Below are positions 9,198 to 18,265 of a stretch of DNA of 64,000 nt, piece after piece. The first letter of the stretch is position 1. Every line of letters begins with the position of its first letter. Source of the stretch: Candidatus Peregrinibacteria bacterium (GTDB lineage: Bacteria; Patescibacteriota; Gracilibacteria; UBA1369; LOWO2-01-FULL-3); the NCBI GenBank assembly GCA_026395515.1, contig JAPLYN010000005.1:299521-363520 (forward strand). The letters are read 5' to 3'. The notes below the pieces were generated by a model, which saw nothing but the letters and a program-made list of their open reading frames with translations, ran no database searches and was not told where the DNA came from. The translations under genes and the position numbers were made by a program.

Positions 9198-10976
9198 ATG
9201 TGCGGAATATTTGCCTACTATGGGGAGAAAAAAAATGCTCCTCAGTTAGTTATTGAAGGCTTAAAAAATCTAGAGTACAGAGGGTATGATTCCTGGGGCA
9301 TTGCCTACAAGAATGCAGGAGATATCATTGTACACAAAGAAGTTGGCAAGATTGGCGATATCAATGCTAAAGACCTAAATCTTGGAGAATCTAGCGTAGC
9401 CATGGCGCATTCACGCTGGGCCACTCATGGAGGAGTCACAAAAGCTAATGCTCATCCACATTTTTCCGAACACAATGAAATAGTCCTAATTCATAATGGA
9501 ATTTTCGAAAACTACCAAGAAATAAAAAAAGACTTAATTAAAAAAGGTCACAAATTTCTTTCACAAACAGACACCGAAGTTTTAGCCCATTTAATTGAAC
9601 AACACAGTCGCAAAAATTCTTTTGAAGATAGTGTAAAATTGGCAGTAAAAGAAATAGAAGGACGCTACGCAATCGTAGTAATGAAAAAAGATGAAGACAA
9701 AGTTATCGCAGCCCGTAAAGGATCACCTCTCATTATTGGAGTTGGAAAAGAACACGGAGAATATTTTATTGCTTCAGACATTCCAGCCTTTTTAGCACAA
9801 ACAAATAAAGTTATTTATCTCGACGATAATCAAATTTGCGTCATTGGAAATAAAAAAATAAATTTCTACGACAACTCTACAAACGAAGAAATAAAAAAGC
9901 GTATTATTGAAATTGACTGGGACGTTGAAAGTGCAGAAAAAGGCGAATTTGCTCACTTTATGATTAAAGAAATCATGGAACAAAAAGACACTTTAAATCG
10001 TGCCATAAACCAAGATCCAAAAAATATTGAACTTGTTGCCAAGGCAATTGAAGAAGCCGAAAGCACCTATTTTGTTGGCTGCGGAACAGCAGGAAAAGTG
10101 GCCATGGTAGGAGCATATCTCTTTGCTAAAATTTCAAAAAAACAAATTCATTTCGTATTCGGTTCAGAGTTCCAAAACTACAAAGACTTCATCAATAAAA
10201 AAACTTTACTCGTCTGCATTTCCCAATCCGGCGAAACCGCCGACACATTAGAAGCTATAGAAATCGCTAAAGAAAAAGGCGCAAAAATAGCCTCTATAGT
10301 AAACGTAGAAAACTCCAGCATTGCACGACATTCTGACATCGTAATCCCAATTAAAGCCGGTCCAGAAAAAGCAGTAGCTTCTACCAAAGCTACCACTTCT
10401 CAGCTCGCCATTCTCACGCTTCTAGCTTATGCCTGCGACGGTGGAGTAGAGATTGGTAAACAGCTACTTATCCGAACAGCAAGCCAAATTAACGACATGT
10501 TAAATCCTCGTTACGCTGACCATATCAAAAAAATTGCTACCAAAATTAAAGATATTGAATCAATGTACATCATCGGGCGCGGAGCCAATTTCCCAATAGC
10601 TTTAGAAGCCGCAATTAAACTTCAGGAAGTTTCCTATATTCATGCTGAAGGTTTTGCCGGTGGAGAATTAAAACACGGACCAATCGCTCTAATTAGCAAA
10701 AACACTCCTGTAATTGCGCTTGTCGCCAATGACGATTCTCGCAAAGAAATTCTCAGCAACGCCCAAGAAGTAAAAGCTCGTGGAGGTTATATCATCGGAG
10801 TATCACCTACAAACGAAGAAGTTTTTGATTTCTGGATTAGAGTGCCAGACACAGGAGCTACTTCTCCAATTGTTAATATTATTCCAGTACAAATCCTCGC
10901 TTACCAGCTAGCTGTCCTGCGTCAAAATGACCCAGACAAGCCAAGAAACCTAGCTAAGAGCGTGACGGTGAAATAA
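9198..10976 (+). CDS. glmS: Glutamine-fructose-6-phosphate aminotransferase (isomerizing)
   Basis: Makes glucosamine-6-phosphate from fructose-6-phosphate and glutamine, the entry step to UDP-GlcNAc for cell wall and surface sugars. The 592-aa protein begins MCGIFAYYG, so the N-terminal nucleophile is Cys2 of the class II glutaminase domain (about 1-220). Two SIS sugar-isomerase domains follow, and the normal C-terminus DKPRNLAKSVTVK is present. The stop at 10974..10976 directly abuts the stop of the convergent pseudouridine synthase, with no spacer. Confidence 0.97.
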   Translation: MCGIFAYYGEKKNAPQLVIEGLKNLEYRGYDSWGIAYKNAGDIIVHKEVGKIGDINAKDLNLGESSVAMAHSRWATHGGVTKANAHPHFSEHNEIVLIHNGIFENYQEIKKDLIKKGHKFLSQTDTEVLAHLIEQHSRKNSFEDSVKLAVKEIEGRYAIVVMKKDEDKVIAARKGSPLIIGVGKEHGEYFIASDIPAFLAQTNKVIYLDDNQICVIGNKKINFYDNSTNEEIKKRIIEIDWDVESAEKGEFAHFMIKEIMEQKDTLNRAINQDPKNIELVAKAIEEAESTYFVGCGTAGKVAMVGAYLFAKISKKQIHFVFGSEFQNYKDFINKKTLLVCISQSGETADTLEAIEIAKEKGAKIASIVNVENSSIARHSDIVIPIKAGPEKAVASTKATTSQLAILTLLAYACDGGVEIGKQLLIRTASQINDMLNPRYADHIKKIATKIKDIESMYIIGRGANFPIALEAAIKLQEVSYIHAEGFAGGELKHGPIALISKNTPVIALVANDDSRKEILSNAQEVKARGGYIIGVSPTNEEVFDFWIRVPDTGATSPIVNIIPVQILAYQLAVLRQNDPDKPRNLAKSVTVK

Positions 10977-11738
10977 CTATTCTTTCCACTTACCACTACG
11001 AATTCTATTCAAAGCCTGAGTTAAATCAGGTGGCATTTCTACCTGAATACTAATGGTCTTATTCAAAATTGGATGGAAAAATTCAATACGCTCAGAGTGC
11101 AAGAATTGACGACCCAACCAAAACTTCAAACGAAATCTACGATTCCATTTTGGATCACCATATTGTTCATCAAGAACTACCGGAAAACCAATATGAGCAA
11201 AGTGCTGACGAATTTGATGTTTACGACCAGTAGTAATTTCCGCTGAAGTAAGCGCACAATTCTCCTTATCAAAAACTCTAAAAGTCTTAAAAACTTTAAA
11301 TTCAGTATGAGCAGAAACCTTATCTGCAGAAGCGCCTTCGCTCTCTTCTTCACCCTTTCTATCTTTTTTATCTCCTTTGTATCTATCATCCAAACCATGC
11401 TTAATAGTTCCAGATTCCGGTACACCACGAAGCAAAGCTAGATAAACTTTTTTTGTTCTATCATCTTTGAAAATTCCTTCTAATTCCTTACGATTCTCTT
11501 CATGTTTTCCAAAAAGCATCACGCCTGAAGTATTCATATCCAAACGATGCAAAAGATATGGTTTAAAACCCTTCTCTTTGTAACGATCTTGAAGAATCTC
11601 CAAAACGGATTTTTGTGGAATAGCACGTGAGCCTGCCCTAATAGCATGATCTGCAGGAACACTCATCACACGAGGCGGTTTATTCACCGCAAACATGTAA
11701 TCGTCCTCGTACAATAATGGCACTTTTATCTTTCTCAT
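10977..11738 (-). CDS. RluA-family pseudouridine synthase
   Basis: Converts uridines to pseudouridine in rRNA or tRNA; the exact target cannot be read from sequence. The catalytic-Asp motif HRLDMNTSGVMLF is present, as are the GRKHQIRQHFAHIGFPVV and QFLHSERIEF blocks. A charged insertion (about residues 118-140, KGDKKDRKGEEESEG) lies between conserved blocks. The 253-aa protein lacks an N-terminal S4 domain. The start at 11738 is supported by a -10 TATACT (11745..11750, minus strand) exactly six bases upstream, a leaderless arrangement. It is separate from asnS, which ends 37 bases upstream. Confidence 0.9.
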   Translation of the reverse strand: MRKIKVPLLYEDDYMFAVNKPPRVMSVPADHAIRAGSRAIPQKSVLEILQDRYKEKGFKPYLLHRLDMNTSGVMLFGKHEENRKELEGIFKDDRTKKVYLALLRGVPESGTIKHGLDDRYKGDKKDRKGEEESEGASADKVSAHTEFKVFKTFRVFDKENCALTSAEITTGRKHQIRQHFAHIGFPVVLDEQYGDPKWNRRFRLKFWLGRQFLHSERIEFFHPILNKTISIQVEMPPDLTQALNRIRSGKWKE

Positions 11739-11744
11739 ACGGGC

Positions 11745-11750
11745 AGTATA
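11745..11750 (-). promoter_or_regulatory. -10 element of the RluA-type gene, leaderless geometry
   Basis: TATACT on the minus strand ends six bases before the ATG at 11738. A weak TTTGAT (11773..11768) lies 17 bases further upstream. Confidence 0.55.
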
Positions 11751-11775
11751 CAGATTCTCAAGCCAAAATCAAAGC

Positions 11776-13074
11776 TTACGGTCTAATTCTACCAATAGTT
11801 CTTGGGAACGGAATAGTTTCACGAATGTGTTGGCGACCACAAATCCATCCAGTAAGACGCTCTAAACCAATTCCAAATCCACTATGTGGAACAGATCCAT
11901 ATTTACGTAAATCAAGGTACCAATCGAAAGCTTCCACTGACAATTTATGTTCTTTAATACGACCCAAAAGCACATCATAATCATCTTCACGCTGACTTCC
12001 TCCAATCACCTCTCCGTAACCCTCTGGAGCAAGTAGATCAGCACAAAGAGCAAACTTACCATCATCAGTACGCTTCATGTAAAAAGCTTTCACCTCAGCA
12101 GGATATTTTTCTACGAAAATTGGTTTGTCATATTTCATTGTAAGCATTGTCTCATCAGCCGCACCAAGATCCTGATTTTCCTTAATCTCTGAACCCATTT
12201 CACGAAGTTCCTTCACAACTTCAGTATGAGTTTTGTGAATAAATGGAGCTTTAATTTTTTTCAATGGCTCAGTGTCGCGCTCAAGTATTACCAATTCTTT
12301 CAAATTTTTCTCTAGAACTTTTTGCACTACGAATTCCACTAATCCTTCCTGAATTTTCATATTTTCTTCTTGGTCCACGAAAGCAGCCTCTGCATCCATC
12401 ATCCAGAATTCTGTAAGATGACGACGAGTTTTAGATTTTTCAGCACGGAACACCGGACCAAAATCAAAACATCTTCCTACTGAGAAAATTGCCGCTTCAA
12501 TATAAAGCTGACCAGATTGGGAAAGATAAGCTTTTCCTTCTTCAAAATAATCAATTTCAAAAAGTTCTGTCGTACCTTCACAAGCATTCGGTGTCAAAAT
12601 TGGTGAATCAATTTTAATAAAACCATTAGTATTCAAATATTCAAAAATGGCATTAATAATAGTATTTCTCACGATTTGAATTGCTCTTTGAGTTGGAGAA
12701 CGAAGCCACAAATGACGATTCTGAAGCAAGAAATCAGGACCGTGTTCTTTCTTTGAAATCGGATAATCTTCCTTCACAAGCTGAATCACTTCAATATTTT
12801 TCACCTGCAATTCATATTCATCTTCATGTTTTGGATGCTTAGTAACTTCTCCAGTCACACGCACAGAAGATTCCATTGTTAACTCTTCCGCAATCTTAAA
12901 AACCTCAGGAGAAACTGCTTTTACAAACACAATTCCCTGCACAATTCCACTACCATCACGAAGTTCTAAAAAATAAATTTTACCTGCACCACGTTTATTA
13001 AACATCCAACCTTCCATCGTAATTTCCTGACCTACATGATCTCTTAAATCCTTGAGAAAAATTTTCTGAGCCAT
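11776..13074 (-). CDS. asnS: Asparaginyl-tRNA synthetase
   Basis: Class II synthetase charging tRNA-Asn. The 432-aa protein has an N-terminal OB-fold anticodon-binding domain (about 1-105). Motif 2 reads FRAEKSKTRRHLTEFWMMDAE, where EFWM is typical of AsnRS rather than AspRS. Motif 3 is GFGIGLERLTGW, and the C-terminus has HIRETIPFPRT, where FPRT again indicates Asn. The length fits the short Bacillus/archaeal AsnRS class. With AsnRS present, the GatCA genes at 57262 are more likely needed for Gln-tRNA formation. No ribosome-binding site precedes the ATG at 13074. Confidence 0.94.
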   Translation of the reverse strand: MAQKIFLKDLRDHVGQEITMEGWMFNKRGAGKIYFLELRDGSGIVQGIVFVKAVSPEVFKIAEELTMESSVRVTGEVTKHPKHEDEYELQVKNIEVIQLVKEDYPISKKEHGPDFLLQNRHLWLRSPTQRAIQIVRNTIINAIFEYLNTNGFIKIDSPILTPNACEGTTELFEIDYFEEGKAYLSQSGQLYIEAAIFSVGRCFDFGPVFRAEKSKTRRHLTEFWMMDAEAAFVDQEENMKIQEGLVEFVVQKVLEKNLKELVILERDTEPLKKIKAPFIHKTHTEVVKELREMGSEIKENQDLGAADETMLTMKYDKPIFVEKYPAEVKAFYMKRTDDGKFALCADLLAPEGYGEVIGGSQREDDYDVLLGRIKEHKLSVEAFDWYLDLRKYGSVPHSGFGIGLERLTGWICGRQHIRETIPFPRTIGRIRP

Positions 13075-13134
13075 AAAACTAAATGTTAATCATATTTCTC
13101 AAGCATTCTAGTAGAACAGATCAAAAAAGGCCAA

Positions 13135-13164
13135 TTGAAAAAAGCACCCCCTTTCTGATATAAT
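13135..13164 (+). promoter_or_regulatory. Promoter of the pyk-ruvC operon
   Basis: -35 TTGAAA (13135..13140), 18-base spacer, -10 TATAAT (13159..13164). The 34-base leader is pyrimidine-rich (CCTCA, CCTC repeats) with no Shine-Dalgarno. Confidence 0.75.
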
Positions 13165-13198
13165 CCTTCTGAAAACTTCCTCACATTCCTCAATCCTC

Positions 13199-14617
13199 AT
13201 GCATATCAAAAATACGAAAGTTGTTTGTACGCTTGGACCTGCGAGTAATTCCGTTACGGAAATCACAAAATTGGTACAGGCTGGAATGAATGTAGCCCGT
13301 CTAAATTTTTCGCATGGCGACTACAAAAGTCATGAGGAACTAATTCTAAATATTCACACAGTAGAAAAAAATACCGGCAAATGCATTGGCATTCTTCAAG
13401 ATCTACAAGGCCCAAAAATCCGTTTGGGAGATTTGCCAATAGAAGGAATTCAAATTAAAAAAGGCGACACTTTTATACTCACTGCTAAAAAAGTTGATTT
13501 CAAAAAAGAAGGAAAAATTCTCCATCTTCCAATCCAATTCAAACCATTCACTAAAGGTTTGAAAAAAAATGACATGATTCTTTTTAACGACGGACTTATA
13601 GAAAACCAAGTCATCCAAGTCATTGATAAAGAAAACGTAAAATGCCTCGTGAAGTGCGGCGGATTAGTACGTCCACATGCCGGAGTTCACCTTCCTGGCA
13701 TCACTGGAAATATTGAAACAATCACCGCAAAAGATAAAAAAGATCTCACATTCGGCTTAAAAAATAATGTTGATTACGTCGCTCTTTCCTTTGTGAAATC
13801 TGCCAACGACATAAAAAATCTTCGCAGATTAATTTCTAAACAAAAAAAATCTACAAAAATTATTGCGAAAATAGAATTAAAAATGGCTGTCGATAATCTT
13901 GAAGAAATTATGAAAACCGTCGATGGAGTCATGGTCGCACGTGGCGATCTAGGTATTGATATTCCCGCTGAACAAGTACCAATCGTCCAGAAACGCATCA
14001 TTGCACTAGCAAATAAATACGCAAAACCGGTAATCACTGCTACAGAAGTTCTTCTTTCTATGGTTACTAATCCTCGCGCTACTCGTGCCGAAATTTCTGA
14101 CGCTGCCAATGCCGTCTACGACCGCACCGATGCCATCATGTTATCCAACGAATCTGCCGTAGGAAAGTTCCCATCACAAGCTGCTGCTACGTTAAGTAGA
14201 GTCGCCAGCACCGTAGAAAAGGAGCTCAGAAAATATAGCGAATTAGAGAACAACTTTTTTGTACACAGTCGCGAAGTAGCCAATCCTCACTGCTCTAATG
14301 CTTGTGACCTAGCAGAAGAAACAAAAGCAGACTTTCTAGTCATTTATACATCTGATGGATACACTGCCCGTGAACTTTCCAGACATCGCCCAAGCACCCC
14401 AATAATCACAATTTGCGAGAAAGAAGAAACCGCCAGAGAACTCACACTCGTCTGGGGATTGAACAATATTTTTGCACAGACTTTGAAGAAAGAAAACAAG
14501 ATTGAGCAGATAATTCAAATTCTAAAAAGTAAAAAATTAGTTAAACCAAAACAAAAGATCGTCATCCTCGCCAACGCTAGTAAGAAAGAGAAATTAATTT
14601 CAACCGTCACGATATAA
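13199..14617 (+). CDS. pyk: Pyruvate kinase
   Basis: Final ATP-yielding step of glycolysis, phosphoenolpyruvate plus ADP to pyruvate plus ATP. The 472-aa protein opens with TKVVCTLGPAS and VARLNFSHG. The catalytic Lys and metal-binding Glu are in IIAKIELKMAVDNLEEI, the metal Asp is in VMVARGDLGIDIP, and substrate-loop residues are in NPRATRAEISDAANAVYD. A B-domain lies at about 70-170 and a regulatory C-domain at the end. It heads a tight cluster with ruvC two bases downstream. With gpmA and tpiA also in the window, the lower half of glycolysis is well represented. Confidence 0.96.
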   Translation: MHIKNTKVVCTLGPASNSVTEITKLVQAGMNVARLNFSHGDYKSHEELILNIHTVEKNTGKCIGILQDLQGPKIRLGDLPIEGIQIKKGDTFILTAKKVDFKKEGKILHLPIQFKPFTKGLKKNDMILFNDGLIENQVIQVIDKENVKCLVKCGGLVRPHAGVHLPGITGNIETITAKDKKDLTFGLKNNVDYVALSFVKSANDIKNLRRLISKQKKSTKIIAKIELKMAVDNLEEIMKTVDGVMVARGDLGIDIPAEQVPIVQKRIIALANKYAKPVITATEVLLSMVTNPRATRAEISDAANAVYDRTDAIMLSNESAVGKFPSQAAATLSRVASTVEKELRKYSELENNFFVHSREVANPHCSNACDLAEETKADFLVIYTSDGYTARELSRHRPSTPIITICEKEETARELTLVWGLNNIFAQTLKKENKIEQIIQILKSKKLVKPKQKIVILANASKKEKLISTVTI

Positions 14618-14619
14618 AA

Positions 14620-15111
14620 ATGCGCATTATTGGAATAGATCCAGGCACTGCAACGACAGGATTTTCCATCCTCGACCACGAAAAGGGAAAATTTATCCTG
14701 CGCGATTACGGCTGCATAAAAACTCAAGCCGGACTGCCCCCAAATATTCGCCTACAACAAATCGCCGAAGACCTCTCAACACTAATAACAAAGTGGCGCC
14801 CACAATTCGCTTCTATTGAAAAATTATTTTTCCAAAAAAATGTTAAGACTGCGATGTCTGTCTCAGAAGCTCGTGGCGTAATCCTTCATACCTTCACAAA
14901 TTTTGGCTTAAATATCACGGAATTCACTCCAATGGAAATTAAATGTGCGGTTTGCGGTTATGGCAAAGCCGACAAAAAAATGGTTCAACAAATGGTTAAA
15001 ATAATTCTCGGACTTAAAGTCACTCCAAAGCCAGACGATGCAGCTGATGCCATCGCTGGCGCAATCTGCCTCGCAAATTCCTTAGCATTAAAACAAGCCA
15101 CTTTCGCTTAA
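14620..15111 (+). CDS. ruvC: Holliday junction resolvase RuvC
   Basis: Endonuclease that cleaves four-way junctions handed over by RuvAB. The 163-aa protein starts MRIIGIDPGTATTGFSI, with the first catalytic Asp in GIDPG. The second acidic residue is the Glu in FASIEKLFF, and the final acidic pair lies in KPDDAADAIAGAICLA. It starts two bases after the pyk stop and ends two bases before the TPR gene, so it is almost certainly co-transcribed with both. Confidence 0.96.
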   Translation: MRIIGIDPGTATTGFSILDHEKGKFILRDYGCIKTQAGLPPNIRLQQIAEDLSTLITKWRPQFASIEKLFFQKNVKTAMSVSEARGVILHTFTNFGLNITEFTPMEIKCAVCGYGKADKKMVQQMVKIILGLKVTPKPDDAADAIAGAICLANSLALKQATFA

Positions 15112-15113
15112 AC

Positions 15114-16535
15114 ATGAGAAAAATCTTAGCTACATTATGGATCGTAATCATTGCTTCAGTGGTATTTATTACCTTCCATTTTTCAAAACCAAAATCTGCT
15201 CAACTTGAAAATCAATTACCAGTCACAACAACCTTAGATACAAAAATTTCTCGCGGACAAGCTATTGCCACAAACGGTAATTACGAAAAAACAGGCGACG
15301 AGTTCTTAAATAAAGATGATTTAGAAAATGCTATCGCCAATTACCAAAAAGCCTTAACCGTAAAGCCTAGCGACACAGATTTAATGCTAAAACTTGGTGA
15401 CACCTATTTGAAAAACAACCAAACTGATGAAGCTCGCGATCTCTTCACCGAAGCAGTGAAACTAAAACCAGATTCTATTGATGTAAACATCGCACTTGCT
15501 CGCACATACCTAGGCATGAGACAAATTGAAAACGCAAAAAAAATTATTTGGAACCTAGATGATAAAAATCCACGAGCACAGTACTACAAAGGTATAATCG
15601 CCATCCTCTATAAAAACTTCGCCGGTGCAAAAACTATCTTCGAAGATATTTCAAAATTAAACCCAAAACCAGAACAATCTCTCATCGATAATAATCAGAA
15701 ATTCCTCGATGCTTATCAGAATTTTTCATACTACAAAGGATCGGAAAACACTTATCTCGAGCTACTTTTAGCCAAAGCAATGACTAGCACAAATGAGTAC
15801 CAAGCCGCGATTCCACTACTATATGACATATTAAATACAAAAAATAATTATCGCGATGCATGGATAGTACTTGGCTACGCTTATCTAAACATCAATAAAC
15901 CAAACGACGCCGTAGACGCTTTAATCCAAGCCAAAGATCTAACCCCTGAAAAACCAGAAACTCTTTTTTATCTAGGACTCGCCTACTTTGCAAAAGACGA
16001 TTTAGACAAAGCAATTTACTATATTGAAAAAGCCGACAAACAAGGCTACGAACCAAAAGACCAAATAAATTTAAAATTAGGAGATCTTTATTTACTTAAA
16101 AAAGATTATCAAAAATCATCAGACCATTACTCAAATGTTGTAAGTACAAATACTAAAAACATGGATATTTTTGTCCGCACAGTCTGGCTCAACATAGAAC
16201 AATTAAACAAACCAGACGCAGCTCTAGCACTCAGTAAAAAAGCGCTTGAGACCCATCCAAATGACGCTATGAGCTACAATCTACTTGGCTGGTCTTACAC
16301 CGCTCTTGGCAATTTTGCCGATGCAAAAAAGAATCTAGACACAGCAATTTCTATGCAACCAAATCTCGACGCTACGAATTTAAACTACGGATGGCTTTCA
16401 GAAAAATCCGGCGACAACAATCAGGCAAAAGCCTATTATAAAAAAGCCTACGCTTTAGGTCGCGGCAACTCTATAAGCAAACTCGCTGCCACTCGTTACA
16501 ATTCCTTAAATCAAAACGGACCAATCCCCCGTTAA
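15114..16535 (+). CDS. TPR-repeat protein with N-terminal membrane anchor
   Basis: A 473-aa protein. One transmembrane or uncleaved signal helix (about 5-24, LATLWIVIIASVVFITF) is followed by roughly ten tetratricopeptide repeats (for example AIANYQKALTVKPSD and EARDLFTEAVKLKPDS). It is probably anchored in the membrane with the TPR array outside the cytoplasm. TPR proteins scaffold complexes in envelope assembly and pilus systems, and the next gene is a prepilin peptidase 23 bases on. The specific partner is unknown. Confidence 0.85.
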   Translation: MRKILATLWIVIIASVVFITFHFSKPKSAQLENQLPVTTTLDTKISRGQAIATNGNYEKTGDEFLNKDDLENAIANYQKALTVKPSDTDLMLKLGDTYLKNNQTDEARDLFTEAVKLKPDSIDVNIALARTYLGMRQIENAKKIIWNLDDKNPRAQYYKGIIAILYKNFAGAKTIFEDISKLNPKPEQSLIDNNQKFLDAYQNFSYYKGSENTYLELLLAKAMTSTNEYQAAIPLLYDILNTKNNYRDAWIVLGYAYLNINKPNDAVDALIQAKDLTPEKPETLFYLGLAYFAKDDLDKAIYYIEKADKQGYEPKDQINLKLGDLYLLKKDYQKSSDHYSNVVSTNTKNMDIFVRTVWLNIEQLNKPDAALALSKKALETHPNDAMSYNLLGWSYTALGNFADAKKNLDTAISMQPNLDATNLNYGWLSEKSGDNNQAKAYYKKAYALGRGNSISKLAATRYNSLNQNGPIPR

Positions 16536-16558
16536 AATAAAATATTAACCCTCGCCTT

Positions 16559-17416
16559 ATGCAACTCCTAGTTTCAGCAATAATTTTCATTCTCGGCTCC
16601 GCAATTGGAAGCTTCATTAGTGTTGTTATATACCGTCTACAAGCCAAAAAGAAAGGAATTATCGCTGGACATTCTATGTGCCCGTCTTGCAAAAAACAAT
16701 TAAAATGGAAACATTTAATTCCAATTTTTAGCTGGCTATTTCTTCGTGGAAAATGTGCATATTGTAATAAAAAAATATCTGTTCACTATCTCTTACTTGA
16801 AGTCCTAACAGGAACACTTTTTCTAGTAAGTTTTATTCATTGGAATTTTCTTATCAGCATTCCTTCAATAATAAATCCTCAATTTCTAAACTACTCCATC
16901 GACTGGAACATATTCGCAACATTAGCCTTCTACTTAGTAGAATTCAGTTTCCTCATGGCCATCTTCTTCTTTGACTTAATGCACAAAGAAATACCAGACC
17001 AACTATCTATTCCAGCAATAGTAATCGCCATTGCCGGCATTCTTTCCTTTAGCCCCGTAATGCAAACAGGAATAAACATGTTAATTGGAGGAGGCATCAT
17101 TTTTCTTTTCTTTTTCCTTCAGTACATTCTTTCAAGAGGAACCTGGATTGGCGGAGGAGACTTAAGACTTGGAGCCTTAATGGGAATTTTGCTTAGCTGG
17201 AGCACTGGAGGATTTTCCGGTTGGCTCGTGGGAATACTTGGCTTAGTCATTGCCTATTTAATTGGAGGACTTCTAAGTGTAATCTTAATTATTGCAAAAA
17301 AACTAAATCACAAAAGCACAATTCCATTTGGACCATTCTTAGTAATAGGAACAGTAACAGCCATTTTCTTTGGCCAAACAATCCTAAATTGGTATTTCAA
17401 TACCTTATTGATGTAA
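16559..17416 (+). CDS. pilD: Type IV prepilin peptidase / methyltransferase
   Basis: Membrane aspartyl protease that cuts leader peptides of type IV pilins and type II secretion pseudopilins and methylates the new N-terminus. The 285-aa polytopic protein has the two-pair zinc site (CPSC...CAYC, about residues 41-76). The first active Asp region is FFFDLMHKEIPD and the second is GGGDLRLGALMG. The substrate pilins are not in this window. The stop abuts the stop of the convergent gpmA directly. It is the last gene of the pyk cluster. Confidence 0.92.
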   Translation: MQLLVSAIIFILGSAIGSFISVVIYRLQAKKKGIIAGHSMCPSCKKQLKWKHLIPIFSWLFLRGKCAYCNKKISVHYLLLEVLTGTLFLVSFIHWNFLISIPSIINPQFLNYSIDWNIFATLAFYLVEFSFLMAIFFFDLMHKEIPDQLSIPAIVIAIAGILSFSPVMQTGINMLIGGGIIFLFFFLQYILSRGTWIGGGDLRLGALMGILLSWSTGGFSGWLVGILGLVIAYLIGGLLSVILIIAKKLNHKSTIPFGPFLVIGTVTAIFFGQTILNWYFNTLLM

Positions 17417-18163
17417 TTATTTAGTGGATCCCTGATTTGCCACAGCAGCCGCTGCCGCTGCAATTTTTTCCTGATTTCCCAAATAATAATGCTTCACAGG
17501 TTTTAAATTTTCATCCAACTCATAAACCAAAGGCACACCAGTAGGAATATTTAATCCAGTAATTTCATCGTCAGAAATATTGTCTAAATATTTCACCAAA
17601 GCGCGCAAACTATTTCCATGCGCCACAATTAAAACATTTTTGCCACCTTTCACTTCGGGAGCAATTTCCTTTTCCCAATAAGGCAAAAATCTCTCAACCG
17701 TATCCTTCAAACATTCTGTTAAAGGCAATTCCTTTTCATTTAAATCGCTATACATAGGATCCTTTCCAGGATATCTCTCATCATCTTTAGTAAGAGCTGG
17801 TGGCTGAATATCATAACTTCTACGCCAAACTTTCACCTGGTCCTCTCCATATTTAGCGGCAGTCTCAGCCTTATTCAATCCCTGCAATGCACCATAATGC
17901 CTTTCATTAAGTCTCCAAGATTTTTTCACTGGCAAATTCTGCAAACCCATTTCTTCAAGTACAAATTCCATCGTTTTATTCGCACGCTTCAATACAGAAG
18001 TAAAAACTAAATCAAAATTAAAACCTTCCTTTTTTAAAAGCTTTCCCGCCTCATGAGCCTCAGAAATTCCTTTCTCTGACAATTCCACGTCCGTCCAGCC
18101 AGTAAAACGATTCTCTTTATTCCAAATACTCTCCCCATGACGTAACAAAACAATTTTATTCAT
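17417..18163 (-). CDS. gpmA: 2,3-bisphosphoglycerate-dependent phosphoglycerate mutase
   Basis: Interconverts 3- and 2-phosphoglycerate. The 248-aa protein has the phosphohistidine motif [10 protein letters not shown], the [13 protein letters not shown] block, [15 protein letters not shown], and the second active-site His in [17 protein letters not shown]. Length and motifs match the cofactor-dependent enzyme. The C-terminus is Ala-rich. It is transcribed divergently from manC; the 102-base spacer holds the promoter regions of both. Confidence 0.96.
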   Translation of the reverse strand: MNKIVLLRHGESIWNKENRFTGWTDVELSEKGISEAHEAGKLLKKEGFNFDLVFTSVLKRANKTMEFVLEEMGLQNLPVKKSWRLNERHYGALQGLNKAETAAKYGEDQVKVWRRSYDIQPPALTKDDERYPGKDPMYSDLNEKELPLTECLKDTVERFLPYWEKEIAPEVKGGKNVLIVAHGNSLRALVKYLDNISDDEITGLNIPTGVPLVYELDENLKPVKHYYLGNQEKIAAAAAAVANQGSTK

Positions 18164-18251
18164 AGATTTGGTTTATTTGTTTAAAAATAGCAAATATTCG
18201 CAATAATACAAAAAGTAAAATCTTACTCTGGTTTTTCAAAAAAACACCTGA

Positions 18252-18257
18252 TACAAT
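18252..18257 (+). promoter_or_regulatory. -10 element of manC
   Basis: TACAAT at 18252..18257 is preceded by TGA and followed by eight bases and the ATG at 18266. The message should have almost no leader. Confidence 0.55.
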
Positions 18258-18265
18258 CCCACCAT

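Noticed and set aside
11717-11980. Plus-strand 87-codon frame over the asnS 3' end
   Set aside because: Antisense to conserved AsnRS residues, with no promoter or family match.
11776-13074. asnS considered as an AspRS or as archaeal-derived
   Set aside because: EFWM in motif 2 and FPRT at the C-terminus indicate AsnRS. Bacillus-type AsnRS has the same short length and ending, so archaeal origin is not supported.
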